From positions 1,178,001 to 1,242,000 of the forward strand of contig NZ_JANHDH010000001.1 of assembly GCF_026616195.1 (NCBI RefSeq): 64,000 nucleotides of DNA. The letters are read 5' to 3'. Positions 34,636 through 43,194 of the stretch are shown one piece after another. A program made the translations under genes and the position numbers. Source of the stretch: Haloarchaeobius amylolyticus (GTDB lineage: Archaea; Halobacteriota; Halobacteria; Halobacteriales; Natrialbaceae). How positions within the stretch are numbered: position 1 is the first letter of the stretch; the number at the start of each line of letters is the position of its first letter. The notes under the pieces were generated by a model that had not been told where the DNA came from, did not search any database, and saw only the letters and a list, made by a program, of their open reading frames with translations.

Positions 34636-35436
34636 ATGGGCGTCGTCGCCGTCGCCAGCAGCGTCCTCGTCATCGACCTGCTGCTGTTCACCGTCGCCGG
34701 CGTCGTGCTGTTCGACCGGCCCGCACTGGCCCGTGCCCGCGGCCACATCGGGTCGCGCCTGCGCGAGGTCGTCCCCTACGTCGTCGTCCTGGGCGGGGTC
34801 CTGCTGGTCAACCGGGTCGCCCGCGAGGCGGGGCCGGACCTCTCGTACGTCATCGGCTGGAACCTCACCGACGAGCTGTACGCCATCGAGGGGACGCTGG
34901 TCGCGACCATCCAGACCGTCCAGCATCCCCTCCTGACCCGGTACTTCTCGTTCATCTACCTGCCGGGCTACGTCTTCCTTCTGACGTTCCCGCCCGTGCT
35001 GTACGTCGTCGCCCGGGACCCCCGCCCCCTGAAGGAGACGATACTGACGTTCACGCTGAACTACTCGCTCGGGCTGGTGTGTTACATCCTGTTCATTTCA
35101 TACGGCCCGCGGAACCTGCTCCCCGAGGCCGTCGAGCCCCTGCTCTACTCGACCTACCCCGACACGCAGGTCCTCACCGGCGAGGTGAACTCGAACTCGA
35201 ACGTGTTCCCGTCGCTGCACGCCTCGCTGTCGGTGTCGGCCGCGACGCTGGCGGTCCGGCACCACGACGCCTACCCGAAGTGGACGCCCATCGCGGTCTG
35301 GGGGGCCGCCAGCGTCTGTCTCGCGACGATGTACCTCGGCATCCACTGGGCGACCGACGTGGCGGCCGGTATCGTGCTCGGCGTCGGGAGCGTGTGGCTG
35401 GCGGGGCGGGTGGTCGACTGGGAGGAGCGTCGTTAG
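34636..35436 (+). CDS. PAP2-family membrane phosphatase
   Basis: The 266-residue protein has six or seven membrane helices and the second and third PAP2 phosphatase motifs: FPSLHAS (about 191-197) and YLGIHWATD (about 214-222), with the catalytic His pair. A first motif (KxxxxxxRP) is not clear, but ARDPRPLKET may fill the role. The family dephosphorylates lipid phosphates such as undecaprenyl- or dolichyl-type carriers or phosphatidic acid. It starts 21 bases after the solute-binding gene; the last four bases overlap the convergent lipoprotein gene. Confidence 0.85.
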   Translation: MGVVAVASSVLVIDLLLFTVAGVVLFDRPALARARGHIGSRLREVVPYVVVLGGVLLVNRVAREAGPDLSYVIGWNLTDELYAIEGTLVATIQTVQHPLLTRYFSFIYLPGYVFLLTFPPVLYVVARDPRPLKETILTFTLNYSLGLVCYILFISYGPRNLLPEAVEPLLYSTYPDTQVLTGEVNSNSNVFPSLHASLSVSAATLAVRHHDAYPKWTPIAVWGAASVCLATMYLGIHWATDVAAGIVLGVGSVWLAGRVVDWEERR

Positions 35437-35903
35437 GCGTCGTCTCTGAACGGGGCGAGCACGTTGCAGTGGTCCTGGTAGAAGACCTGCGCGAACGAGA
35501 GTCGGCCGGTGTAGGAGTGGCCGACCCCCAGATTGAGACAGCCATCCCTCGGCAGGAGCCGCGAGCAGTCCACTTCGTGGACGTTCGATTCATCATCGAC
35601 CCGAACCCTGACGAGCCAGTCGCCGACGACCGACTCGAAATCGGGCGGTGAGACGAGCGCGTTGTACGCCCGCTGGTCGGTCCGACCGCGGATCGGAATC
35701 GACTCCTCGAACTGCAGGTCCCCATCTCGCCACAGTTCGAGATGGTACGTGTGAGGCTCACCGGACGGGTCCTCGTTTTCCACAACCACGGAAACCAGTC
35801 GGTAGGGTGGGTTTGACGGTTCACCGCCAAGGCAGCCAGCCACCGCACTGGCCACCCCTGCCGAGACACTCCTGAGGAGAATACGTCGAGAAATCGGCCG
35901 CAT
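35433..35903 (-). CDS. Small predicted lipoprotein, hypothetical
   Basis: The 156-residue protein has a Tat-like signal, ISRRILLRSVSAG, and a lipobox ending VAGC (Cys23), so it is probably exported folded and lipid-anchored. The mature part is a beta-rich domain with LVSVVVENEDPSGEPHTYHLELWRDG and three later cysteines. I recognise no enzyme motif. It overlaps the convergent PAP2 gene by four bases. Function unknown. Confidence 0.7.
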   Translation of the reverse strand: MRPISRRILLRSVSAGVASAVAGCLGGEPSNPPYRLVSVVVENEDPSGEPHTYHLELWRDGDLQFEESIPIRGRTDQRAYNALVSPPDFESVVGDWLVRVRVDDESNVHEVDCSRLLPRDGCLNLGVGHSYTGRLSFAQVFYQDHCNVLAPFRDDA

Positions 35904-35979
35904 CGTGCCCCTCTGGAGGCCGAGAACGAGAATAAACTAGCTACTTGATATGTCGTGGGCGAAAGAACGGGGAGAGCAG

Positions 35980-37707
35980 TTACTCCCGCTTCGCGCCGGG
36001 GTTGCTCACCGCGCCGTTCGCGGCAGAGCCGAAGTCACGGCAGTACTTCGCGAGCACGCCGGTCGTGTACGACGGTTCCGGCTCCTCGCGCGCGTCGAGG
36101 CGCTCCTGCAGTTCCTCGTCGGAGACATCCACCGACAGCTCGCGCTCGGGGATGTCGACGGTGACGACGTCGCCGTCTTGGAGCGCGCCGATGGGGCCGC
36201 CGGCGTAGGACTCGGGCGCGACGTGGCCGATCATCGGGCCCCGGGTCGCGCCGGAGAACCGACCGTCGGTCAGGAGCGCCACGTCGTCCTCGTGGCCGGC
36301 GCCGACGACGGCCGCGGTGACGCCGAGCATCTCGCGCATGCCGGGGCCGCCCTGCGGGCCCTCGTTCCGGATGGCGATGACGTCGCCCGATTCGATGTGG
36401 CCCTCCTGGACGTACTGCATCGCGTCCTCCTCGTTCTCGAAGACGCGGACCGGGCCCTCGTGGTAGAAGTTGTCCTCGCCGGTGACCTTCAGGACCGCGC
36501 CGTCGGGGGCGAGGTTCCCGGTCAGGATCTTGATGGCACCCTCCTCGTGGAGCGGGTCGTCGACAGGGTAGAGGAAGTCCACGTCGATGTTCTCGTCGGC
36601 GGGGAGGTCGCCCTGCTCTTCGAGGTGCGAGATCTCCTCGGCCATGGTGCGGCCGGTGACGGTCATGGCGTCGCCGTGGAGGTAGCCACCGTCGAGCAGG
36701 CGGCGGAGCACGACCGGGACGCCACCGACCTCGTGGAGGTCGTTCATGACCTTCGTGCCGCCGGGCTGGAGGTCGGCGATCTTCGGCGTCCGCTTGCTTA
36801 TCTCGTCGAACTCCTCGATGGAGAGGTCGACACCGGCCTCCGCGGCGAGTGCGAGCAGGTGGAGCACGGCGTTGGTGGAGCCGCCGATGGCGACCTGCAG
36901 CGCGATGGCATTCTCGAAGGATTCCTTCGTGAGGATGTCGGAGGGGCGGCGGTCTTCCTCGACCACTTCGAGGGCGAGTTCGCCGGCGCGGCGGGCGACC
37001 GCGTAGCGCTCTTCGTCCTCGGCGGGCGGACTGGCCGAGCCGAGGGGGGCCATCCCGAGCGCCTCGGAGATGGAGGCCATCGTGTTCGCGGTGAACATCC
37101 CACCACAGGAGCCCGCGCCGGGGCAGGCGTGGCGTTCGAGGTCGTCGAGTTCGTCCTCGGTCATCGAGCCCTCGGCGACCGCGCCGACGCCCTCGAAGAC
37201 GTTCTGGATGGTCACCTCGCGGCCCTCGTGCTGGCCGGGCATGATGGAGCCGCCGTAGAGGAAGACGGAGGGCAGGTCGGTCCGGATGGAGGCCATCAGC
37301 ATCCCGGGGAGGTTCTTGTCGCAGCCCGCGACGGTGACGAGCGCGTCCATGCGCTCGCCGAAACTGACCAGCTCGACGGAGTCGGCGATGACCTCGCGGG
37401 AGATGAGCGAGGCCTTCATGCCCTCGGTCCCCATCGAGATGGCGTCCGAGATGGTGATGGTGCCGAACTCGATGGGCATACCCTCGGCGTTCTCGACGCC
37501 CTCGATGGCGGCGTCGGCCACGTCGTCTAAGTGGACGTTACAGGGTGTGATGTCGGCGGCGGGGTTCGCGACGCCCACCATCGGGGAGGAGAGGTCGGCG
37601 TCGTCGTACCCCATCGCGCGGAACATCGCCCGGTGCGGGGCGCGCTCCGGTCCCTCCGTGACCTCGCGGCTGCGGAGGTGCTCTGGTTTCTCCGGTCGGT
37701 CGTTCAT
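35980..37707 (-). CDS. ilvD: Dihydroxy-acid dehydratase
   Basis: The 575-residue enzyme dehydrates dihydroxy-acids in valine, leucine and isoleucine synthesis. Hallmarks visible: [10 protein letters not shown] with the first cluster Cys, [12 protein letters not shown] with the second, [19 protein letters not shown] with the third, and the terminal [18 protein letters not shown]. Three cysteines for an iron-sulfur cluster are in place. ATG 37707 was chosen over an upstream in-frame start; a minus-strand CTTAAG at about 37729-37734 sits at TATA distance from it. It looks monocistronic. Confidence 0.95.
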   Translation of the reverse strand: MNDRPEKPEHLRSREVTEGPERAPHRAMFRAMGYDDADLSSPMVGVANPAADITPCNVHLDDVADAAIEGVENAEGMPIEFGTITISDAISMGTEGMKASLISREVIADSVELVSFGERMDALVTVAGCDKNLPGMLMASIRTDLPSVFLYGGSIMPGQHEGREVTIQNVFEGVGAVAEGSMTEDELDDLERHACPGAGSCGGMFTANTMASISEALGMAPLGSASPPAEDEERYAVARRAGELALEVVEEDRRPSDILTKESFENAIALQVAIGGSTNAVLHLLALAAEAGVDLSIEEFDEISKRTPKIADLQPGGTKVMNDLHEVGGVPVVLRRLLDGGYLHGDAMTVTGRTMAEEISHLEEQGDLPADENIDVDFLYPVDDPLHEEGAIKILTGNLAPDGAVLKVTGEDNFYHEGPVRVFENEEDAMQYVQEGHIESGDVIAIRNEGPQGGPGMREMLGVTAAVVGAGHEDDVALLTDGRFSGATRGPMIGHVAPESYAGGPIGALQDGDVVTVDIPERELSVDVSDEELQERLDAREEPEPSYTTGVLAKYCRDFGSAANGAVSNPGAKRE

Positions 37708-37900
37708 GCTCGGGTGGTAGCCACGAGGCGTCTTAAGTCCCGCCGACGGGACAGATGTTGCTGTCGGACGGCGGTCGACAGCCACGACCGGGCTACCGCG
37801 ACCACCGCCCCCCGTATCGACTCACGTCGGCGCTCGCTGTTTCGCCCCGTTCCTCTCGGATTTCAAAACCTTCTTGCGCGGCGCTAGTGGACGAACTGCT

Positions 37901-38857
37901 ATGGACCCCGTCGTCGCCGTCGCCCACTACCCCGAAGGAGCGGGCCACGCCACACGCATGCTCGCCGTGGCACAGGCCCTCGAAGCCCGGGGTGCAACCG
38001 TCCACCTCGCCGGAGGCGGCCCCGGGCAGAAGTTCGTCGAGGCCCAGGGCTACGACGAGTTCGTCCCCGCGACCGTCGACTACATCGGTGACTACCAGGA
38101 CGGTGGCAACCTCCTCCGCGTCTGCACCCACAGCGTCCCCATGAGCGGGAAGCGCGTCCTCGACTACGTCCGCTGGCTCCGCCGGCTCGAACCGGACGCC
38201 ATCGTCACCGACGACATGTTCGCGGCGATGGCCGCCACCATGACCGGCACGCCCCTCCACGTGCTCACGCACAACTCGCCGCACTTCTACGACGCCGTCG
38301 TCGAGGAGGTGTTCACCTGGCTGCTGACGAAGTACCAGCTCGGCACCGGCGAGCAGTTCCTCTACCCGTCGGTCTGGCCGGCCTGCGCCGCCGACCCGAA
38401 GGGCGTCACGCACATCCCGCCCATCGCGCTGGAGGGGAACGGCGAGGCCGACCCCGACCCGATGGACGCCATCCTCGTCCCCAGTCACTACTCCCACGGG
38501 TTCGACGCGCTGGAGCGGACGCTCGCCGAGGCGGGCCACGACGTGACCCGCGTCGGCGACGACGACTGGGAGCCCGTCCCGGCGATGCTCCCGTACCTCG
38601 AGGCCGCCGACGTGGTCGTCTGCTCGGGCTACTCGACCGTGATGGAGGCTGCCGTCGCCGGCACGCCGTGTGTCATCTGGCCGTTCACCGACGAGCAACA
38701 CGGCGTCTCCCGCGTCATCGAGAAGACCGGCGTCGCGGGCTTCCAGGTCGAACACTCCATCCCCCACGTGGCGCGGGCGGTTCGACAGCCACCCGAGGAG
38801 CCGGAGTTCGAGAACGGCGACGACCTCGCCGCCGAGCGGATCATCCGGGCGCTCTGA
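37901..38857 (+). CDS. GT-B glycosyltransferase (MurG/UGT-like)
   Basis: The 318-residue protein has the GT-B layout of UDP-sugar transferases: an N-terminal domain beginning VVAVAHYPEGAGHATRM with a His in the flexible loop, and a C-terminal donor-binding motif VVCSGYSTVMEAAVAGTPC followed by IWPFTDEQHGVS. This pattern is typical of the MGT/MurG-like group in archaea that modifies lipids or glycans; donor and acceptor cannot be read from sequence. It is followed 94 bp later by the beta-RFAP synthase-like gene on the same strand. Confidence 0.8.
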   Translation: MDPVVAVAHYPEGAGHATRMLAVAQALEARGATVHLAGGGPGQKFVEAQGYDEFVPATVDYIGDYQDGGNLLRVCTHSVPMSGKRVLDYVRWLRRLEPDAIVTDDMFAAMAATMTGTPLHVLTHNSPHFYDAVVEEVFTWLLTKYQLGTGEQFLYPSVWPACAADPKGVTHIPPIALEGNGEADPDPMDAILVPSHYSHGFDALERTLAEAGHDVTRVGDDDWEPVPAMLPYLEAADVVVCSGYSTVMEAAVAGTPCVIWPFTDEQHGVSRVIEKTGVAGFQVEHSIPHVARAVRQPPEEPEFENGDDLAAERIIRAL

Positions 38858-38951
38858 GCAGGCAGGACTCACCTCCCCGACCCGCCGTGCCGACACCGGA
38901 TACCGTTGCCACCGCCGCAACCGTTTCTCACGTCCCCTCGTAGGTGTGGGT

Positions 38952-39944
38952 ATGGCAGTCGTCTCGACCGGTGCGCGTCTCCACTTCGGCTTCCAGAACC
39001 TCTCGCTGGCGCACGAGCGCCTCTACGGGGGACTGGGCGTCGGCCTCGCGGAGCCGCGGGCACGCATCGAGGCGACACGCGCAGACGACCTCCGGTGTGC
39101 GGACCCGGACGTCGAGCGCTACGCGACACGGGTGCTCGACGTACTCGACCTCCCCGGCGCAGACGTCAGCGTCGAGGACCGGCTCCCCCGGCACGTCGGC
39201 CTCGGGAGCGGGACCCAACTCGCGCTGGCGACGCTGGTCGCGATCGCCGAGGCGTACGGCCGCGAGGTCGACGTCCGTGCGCTTGCGCCACAGCTCGGGC
39301 GTGGCGGGCGCTCCGGGGTCGGCGTGGCGACGTTCGAGGCTGGCGGCTTCGTGGCCGACGCCGGGCACCCGACGACGCGGTTCACGACCGCACCGCCGGC
39401 CGACGGCGAGTGGGAGGTGCCCGCCGTCGCGGCCCGGCACGCCCTCCCGGAGGACTGGCGGTTCGTCCTGACGGTTCCGGACGTGCCGGCCGGGCGCAGC
39501 GGCTCGCGCGAGGAGGAGAGCATGCGGTCCGTGGTCGAGCGCGCCGACGCCGGGGTCGCCGACGACATCGCCGGCATCGTCACGCGGCGGCTGCTCCCGG
39601 CGGTCGCGGAGGGCCGACTCGACGACTTCGGCGCGGCGGTCGCCGAGATCGGCCGCCTCAACGGCGCGTGGTACGCCGACGAGCAGGGCGGCGTGTTCCG
39701 CCCGCCGGTCGGGACCATCGTCGGCGAACTCGCGGCGTCGGACGCGTTCGCCGGCGCCGGCCAGTCGTCGTGGGGGCCGACGGTCTACGGCCTGACGGAC
39801 AGCTCGCGGGTCGACGAGGCTCGCGAGGCCGCAGCGCAGGCGCTCTCGGTGGCCGACGTGGAGGGGCGGGTGCTGGTCTGTCGGCCCGGCAACGCCGGGG
39901 CGTGGGTCGACGCCGGGAGGCGCGTCGACACCGGGTTGCGGTGA
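38952..39944 (+). CDS. Beta-ribofuranosylaminobenzene 5'-phosphate synthase-like protein
   Basis: The 330-residue protein belongs to the GHMP-kinase superfamily and matches the beta-RFAP synthase pattern: start VVSTGARLHFGFQNLS, the glycine-rich GHMP motif LPRHVGLGSGTQLALATL (about residues 77-94), GRGGRSGVGVATFEAGGF, and the C-terminal QSSWGPTVYGL. The methanogen enzyme joins PRPP and 4-aminobenzoate in methanopterin synthesis. Haloarchaea use folate-type cofactors, so the product may be a related pterin or an untested role. ATG 38952 follows a short spacer. Confidence 0.85.
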   Translation: MAVVSTGARLHFGFQNLSLAHERLYGGLGVGLAEPRARIEATRADDLRCADPDVERYATRVLDVLDLPGADVSVEDRLPRHVGLGSGTQLALATLVAIAEAYGREVDVRALAPQLGRGGRSGVGVATFEAGGFVADAGHPTTRFTTAPPADGEWEVPAVAARHALPEDWRFVLTVPDVPAGRSGSREEESMRSVVERADAGVADDIAGIVTRRLLPAVAEGRLDDFGAAVAEIGRLNGAWYADEQGGVFRPPVGTIVGELAASDAFAGAGQSSWGPTVYGLTDSSRVDEAREAAAQALSVADVEGRVLVCRPGNAGAWVDAGRRVDTGLR

Positions 39945-40447
39945 CGGTGGTCTCGCGGCGGCGTGCTGGATAGCGAACAGACGGCGCGCTGGGTTCGTGC
40001 GAGGGGTCGCCGTACAACCGCGGACCGTCGCACGATGGTTCGTCAGAGCATGGCGGGTCTGGTCTCGTTCTTCTACTTGAACGGTGAGGTGGTCATCGAA
40101 CTGGGAGGTCGGCCGCGTCAGCGATGTCGTGATGGCTGGTGTCGAGAAGCGGTTCACTGATCGCTGGTGTCGAGGAACGATTCACTCGCGCTGGCGGCAT
40201 GGAGACGGCCCCGCACAGCACCGCCACCGCCACAGCACCGCACCACGCCCTCCCCAGCCGATTCCGGTCCTCGCTCCGTTCCGCGCTGCTCCACTCCGCT
40301 CCGGTCCTCATCCCTCGCACGGTTCCGCCTCGCAGCCTCACTGGCGTTCGGCTCGCTCGGCCGCGCGCGCCACCCGGATGGACGCGGGACAGCACCGCCA
40401 TCCAACCCGCCGTAACCGTTACTTGTACCCGTCACGACTGCCGGGGT
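39945..40447. other. Repeat-bearing intergenic region
   Basis: No gene is visible in these 503 bases. It contains two near-identical 27-28 bp units (40135-40189) and a stretch at about 40210-40400 of Ser/Arg/Pro-like low-complexity DNA with GC-rich, purine/pyrimidine-biased composition. A likely promoter for the next gene (TAACCGTTACTTG) lies near 40410-40425. Confidence 0.6.
40135..40189 (+). repeat. Two tandem imperfect 27-28 bp units
   Basis: Unit one (40135-40162) and unit two (40163-40189) both read GCTGGTGTCGAG, then a variable two bases, then a GTTCACT or ATTCACT end. A partial third start, GCTGG, follows at 40190. They lie in a non-coding gap. Confidence 0.7.
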
Positions 40448-41281
40448 ATGGAGCGGCTGCCGATGGGCATCTCGCGGCTGGATTCGATGATAGGCGGGGG
40501 CGCACCCCCGGGGAGCGTCGTCCTTCTCGCGGGTGAGGTCGGGGCTGGCGCCCGCGAGTTCGTGTACACGAGCATCGCGATGAACGGGCTCGCCCAGTCG
40601 GACGCAGAGCTGTTCGACCTCTACTACGGGAGCCTGCACAGCAACGCGACGGTCCCGCGGGACATCCACTACGTCTCGTTCACCGCCGGGGAGGACGCCC
40701 TCGTCGAGGAGATGGGGTTCACGATGGACGAGGAACTCGTCGCGTCGGGGACCCGGCCGGTCGAGTTCGTGGACCTCTCCCAGCACTACTTCCAGCTCTC
40801 ACAGGTGCCCCGGGAGTGGTACTCGGACGCGACGACGGACATCACGTCCCTCGGCGACCGCGACCGCCGGAACACGCTCGACGCGGTCGGCGAGTACCTC
40901 AACCGGAACGCCGCCGGGAGCCTGGTCGTCATCGACTCCGTCACGGACCTGCTGAGCGCGGCCGAAGAGCACATGGACTGGAACGAGATCACCCTGCTGA
41001 TGAAGGGCCTGAAGAAGGCCTCCTATCGGTGGGGCGGGCTCATCCTGCTGCTGGTCAACATCGAGGCCCTCTCCGAGCACCAGCTCGGCCGGCTGATGGA
41101 CGCCGTCGACGGGTCGCTCGTGTTCCGGTGGGAGTCGGGCGGCTCGGAGCGTGCCCGGACCCTCGTCGTCAAGCAGTTCCGGGGCGTGCTCTCCCGGCTG
41201 GAGGACGAGAACATCATCCAGTTCGAGACCGAGATACACGACGGCGGTTTCGACATCAGCGACGTCCGCAAAATCCGGTGA
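40448..41281 (+). CDS. KaiC/RecA-like protein with degenerate P-loop
   Basis: The 277-residue protein follows the KaiC pattern: MERLPMGISRLDSMIGGGAPPGSVVLLAGEVGAG is the classic entry, but the expected GxxGxGKT is GEVGAGARE, lacking the lysine and threonine. A Walker B-like strand LVVIDSVTDLL (about 160-170) and a KaiC-like end (VDGSLVFRWESGG, LVVKQFRG) are kept. It probably binds partners or nucleotides without hydrolysis. ATG 40448 is the natural start after the TAACCGTTACTTG promoter; a longer frame runs back to 40139 but has low-complexity composition. Confidence 0.8.
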   Translation: MERLPMGISRLDSMIGGGAPPGSVVLLAGEVGAGAREFVYTSIAMNGLAQSDAELFDLYYGSLHSNATVPRDIHYVSFTAGEDALVEEMGFTMDEELVASGTRPVEFVDLSQHYFQLSQVPREWYSDATTDITSLGDRDRRNTLDAVGEYLNRNAAGSLVVIDSVTDLLSAAEEHMDWNEITLLMKGLKKASYRWGGLILLLVNIEALSEHQLGRLMDAVDGSLVFRWESGGSERARTLVVKQFRGVLSRLEDENIIQFETEIHDGGFDISDVRKIR

Positions 41282-41337
41282 GGACATGGTTTCGTCGGCG
41301 ACAATCCTTAAGAGTATCCCCACCCAAGTCCGGCTGA

Positions 41338-42216
41338 ATGGCGAGCGAGGAGCAGGTCGACCTCTCCGTGCAGCTGCCGCCGGAACTGGGTGAGTGGTTG
41401 CACGAACAGGCTGCCGAGCACGACGCCGACCCGAACGAACTCCTCCAGCAGTTGCTGTCTGCGTACCGGACCGTGTCGGAGCTCGACGACGAGCGACCGT
41501 CGTACGACCTGCCCGAACTCCTCGACGCCCACAGCGAGGAACTCGACGCCCGCTTCGAGGCCCAGCACGAGGACTTCATGGAGCTCATCCAGGACGTCCG
41601 CGAGCGGGTCATCCAGGTCAAACACGAGACCGACGAGAAGGCGCCGGCCGACCACGCTCACCCGGAACTCGAGGAGTCACTCGCCCGGCTCGACGACCTC
41701 GCCGGGACCGTCGAGGCCCTGGACGAGCGCGTCGAGGCGGTCCGCGAGGACCTCGACGCCGGCTTCGAGAACTACGAGGACATCCTGGAGTACCTCGTCG
41801 CGACGACCGACGACATCGACGGGAAGCTCCTGAAACTGGCCCGCGTGACCGTCGACGTCCGCGAGGAGGTCAGCCGGCTCGCGGCGGCCGAATCGCGCCG
41901 GGCGGAGGTCGAGGCGCTCAAGCTCGCGGCCAACCGCGAGGGCATCAAGCAGGCGGTCTGCGAGGAGTGCGACTCCTCGGTGACCATCTCGCTCCTGACC
42001 GAGCCGGCGTGTCCCCACTGTGCGAGTTCGTTCAGCGACGTGGAGCGCAAGGGGTCGTTCGGCCCCTTCGGCTCGCACACGTTGCTGACGGGCGACCCGC
42101 CCGCGCTCCCCGAGAGCGACACGCCGACCATCGACGACGACCTCCCCGAGGACTTCTTCGACGACGAGGGCGAGAGCGCCCCCGCGTTCCAGACCGGGGG
42201 TGACCACGATGAGTGA
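41338..42216 (+). CDS. Coiled-coil protein with zinc ribbon
   Basis: The 292-residue acidic protein begins with a CopG/ribbon-helix-helix-like segment (VDLSVQLPPELGEWLHEQAAE). Residues about 55-195 form a long heptad-rich coiled coil (LARLDDLAGTVEALDERVEAVRED). A zinc ribbon follows with Cys208/Cys211 and Cys225/Cys228 (CEECDSS, CPHCASS). The last 50 residues are acidic. The next gene overlaps it by eight bases and transcription factor S follows, so a link to transcription is possible. A CCTTAAGA box at 41306-41313 fits ATG 41338. Confidence 0.75.
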   Translation: MASEEQVDLSVQLPPELGEWLHEQAAEHDADPNELLQQLLSAYRTVSELDDERPSYDLPELLDAHSEELDARFEAQHEDFMELIQDVRERVIQVKHETDEKAPADHAHPELEESLARLDDLAGTVEALDERVEAVREDLDAGFENYEDILEYLVATTDDIDGKLLKLARVTVDVREEVSRLAAAESRRAEVEALKLAANREGIKQAVCEECDSSVTISLLTEPACPHCASSFSDVERKGSFGPFGSHTLLTGDPPALPESDTPTIDDDLPEDFFDDEGESAPAFQTGGDHDE

Positions 42217-42772
42217 CGACGGCGATGGCGACGACGGCGTCCCCCTGGCCGACCTCGCCGACGAGGTCGGGGACCGAGAGACGGGTGCAGATTCGGAGTC
42301 CGACGACGGCTCCGGAGACGACACCGAACTCCCCCCCGAACTCGTCGGTGACGGCGAGGACGACGCGGTTCCGGCGATTCCGGGCGACACCCTCGGCAGC
42401 GACGACGACGGCCCGGGGGTCCGGTCGGGGCCGCTCAGCGACATGGCCGACGACCTCGACGACCGCCAGCGCGACGTGACGCCCGAGGACGACGACCTGT
42501 TCGAGTCGGTCGACGTCGGCGAGGTCGACCCGGACGAACTCTGGGAGCAGGTCGACGCCGAGGGCCCGAGCGTCGACGCGGAACCGCACCAGGAGGAGGT
42601 CCGGACCATCAAGAAGAGCAAGTACTGCCAGCGCTGTGAGTACTTCGCGGAGCCGCCGGAGGTCGCGTGCCACCACGACGGGACCACCATCCGCAAGGAG
42701 GCGGACATGGAACACTTTGAAGTGGTGGACTGCCCGAAGATTCTCGAAGACGAGCGTCTCGAGAACGTCTGA
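42209..42772 (+). CDS. Acidic protein with C-terminal Cys/His cluster
   Basis: The 187-residue product is very acidic (Asp/Glu/Ser) over the first 130 residues. The C-terminal 50 carry Cys140, Cys143, Cys154, His155, His156 and Cys175 (KYCQRCEYF, VACHHDG, VVDCPKI), a plausible metal site. I know no name for the family. It overlaps the preceding gene by eight bases and ends four bases before transcription factor S, so the three are one operon. ATG 42209 was preferred over a GTG at 42200. Confidence 0.75.
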   Translation: MSDDGDGDDGVPLADLADEVGDRETGADSESDDGSGDDTELPPELVGDGEDDAVPAIPGDTLGSDDDGPGVRSGPLSDMADDLDDRQRDVTPEDDDLFESVDVGEVDPDELWEQVDAEGPSVDAEPHQEEVRTIKKSKYCQRCEYFAEPPEVACHHDGTTIRKEADMEHFEVVDCPKILEDERLENV

Positions 42773-42776
42773 AACC

Positions 42777-43100
42777 ATGCAATTCTGTGACGACTGCGGT
42801 TCGATGATGAAGGCACAGGGCGACGAATGGGTCTGTTCGAGCTGTGGCGCCACCGAGGCGCGCGACCGCGACGACGAGGCCGATATGGTCACGACCGAAG
42901 CACAGACCGACAGCGAGGTCATCGAGACCGAGGAGAACGCCGAGTTCGAGGGGAAGCCGACCGCGACCGACGTGACCTGTGACAACTGCGGCACCCAGAA
43001 GGCGTGGTACTACATCCAGCAGACCGCCTCCGCCGACGAGCCGCCGACGCGCTTCTTCAAGTGCACCGAGTGCGGGAAGAAGTGGCGCGGGTACAACTGA
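42777..43100 (+). CDS. tfs: Transcription factor S (TFIIS-like)
   Basis: The 107-residue protein has two zinc ribbons: N-terminal Cys4, Cys7, Cys20, Cys23, and C-terminal Cys68, Cys71, Cys96, Cys99. The catalytic acidic hairpin motif, ADEPPTRFFKC, supplies Asp87-Glu88. In archaea it stimulates RNA cleavage in backtracked RNA polymerase and relieves arrest. It is the third gene of a close-packed operon. Start ATG 42777 gives MQFCDDCGSMM, the expected archaeal TFS beginning. Assignment firm. Confidence 0.93.
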   Translation: MQFCDDCGSMMKAQGDEWVCSSCGATEARDRDDEADMVTTEAQTDSEVIETEENAEFEGKPTATDVTCDNCGTQKAWYYIQQTASADEPPTRFFKCTECGKKWRGYN

Positions 43101-43164
43101 CTGTCCGCGAACATCACGAATTTTTACTCCACTTCGAGTGGCAATTTTCTCTTCTGACTGGACC

Positions 43165-43172
43165 ATTATAGG
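43165..43172 (+). promoter_or_regulatory. TATA box of ppc
   Basis: CATTATAG lies 23-30 bases before ATG 43195, giving a leaderless transcript. Confidence 0.6.
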
Positions 43173-43194
43173 GCGTGGTCACGAATAGCGTGAT

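Noticed and set aside
40135-40189. CRISPR array
   Set aside because: Only two adjacent imperfect units with no spacers between them, and no cas genes in the window.
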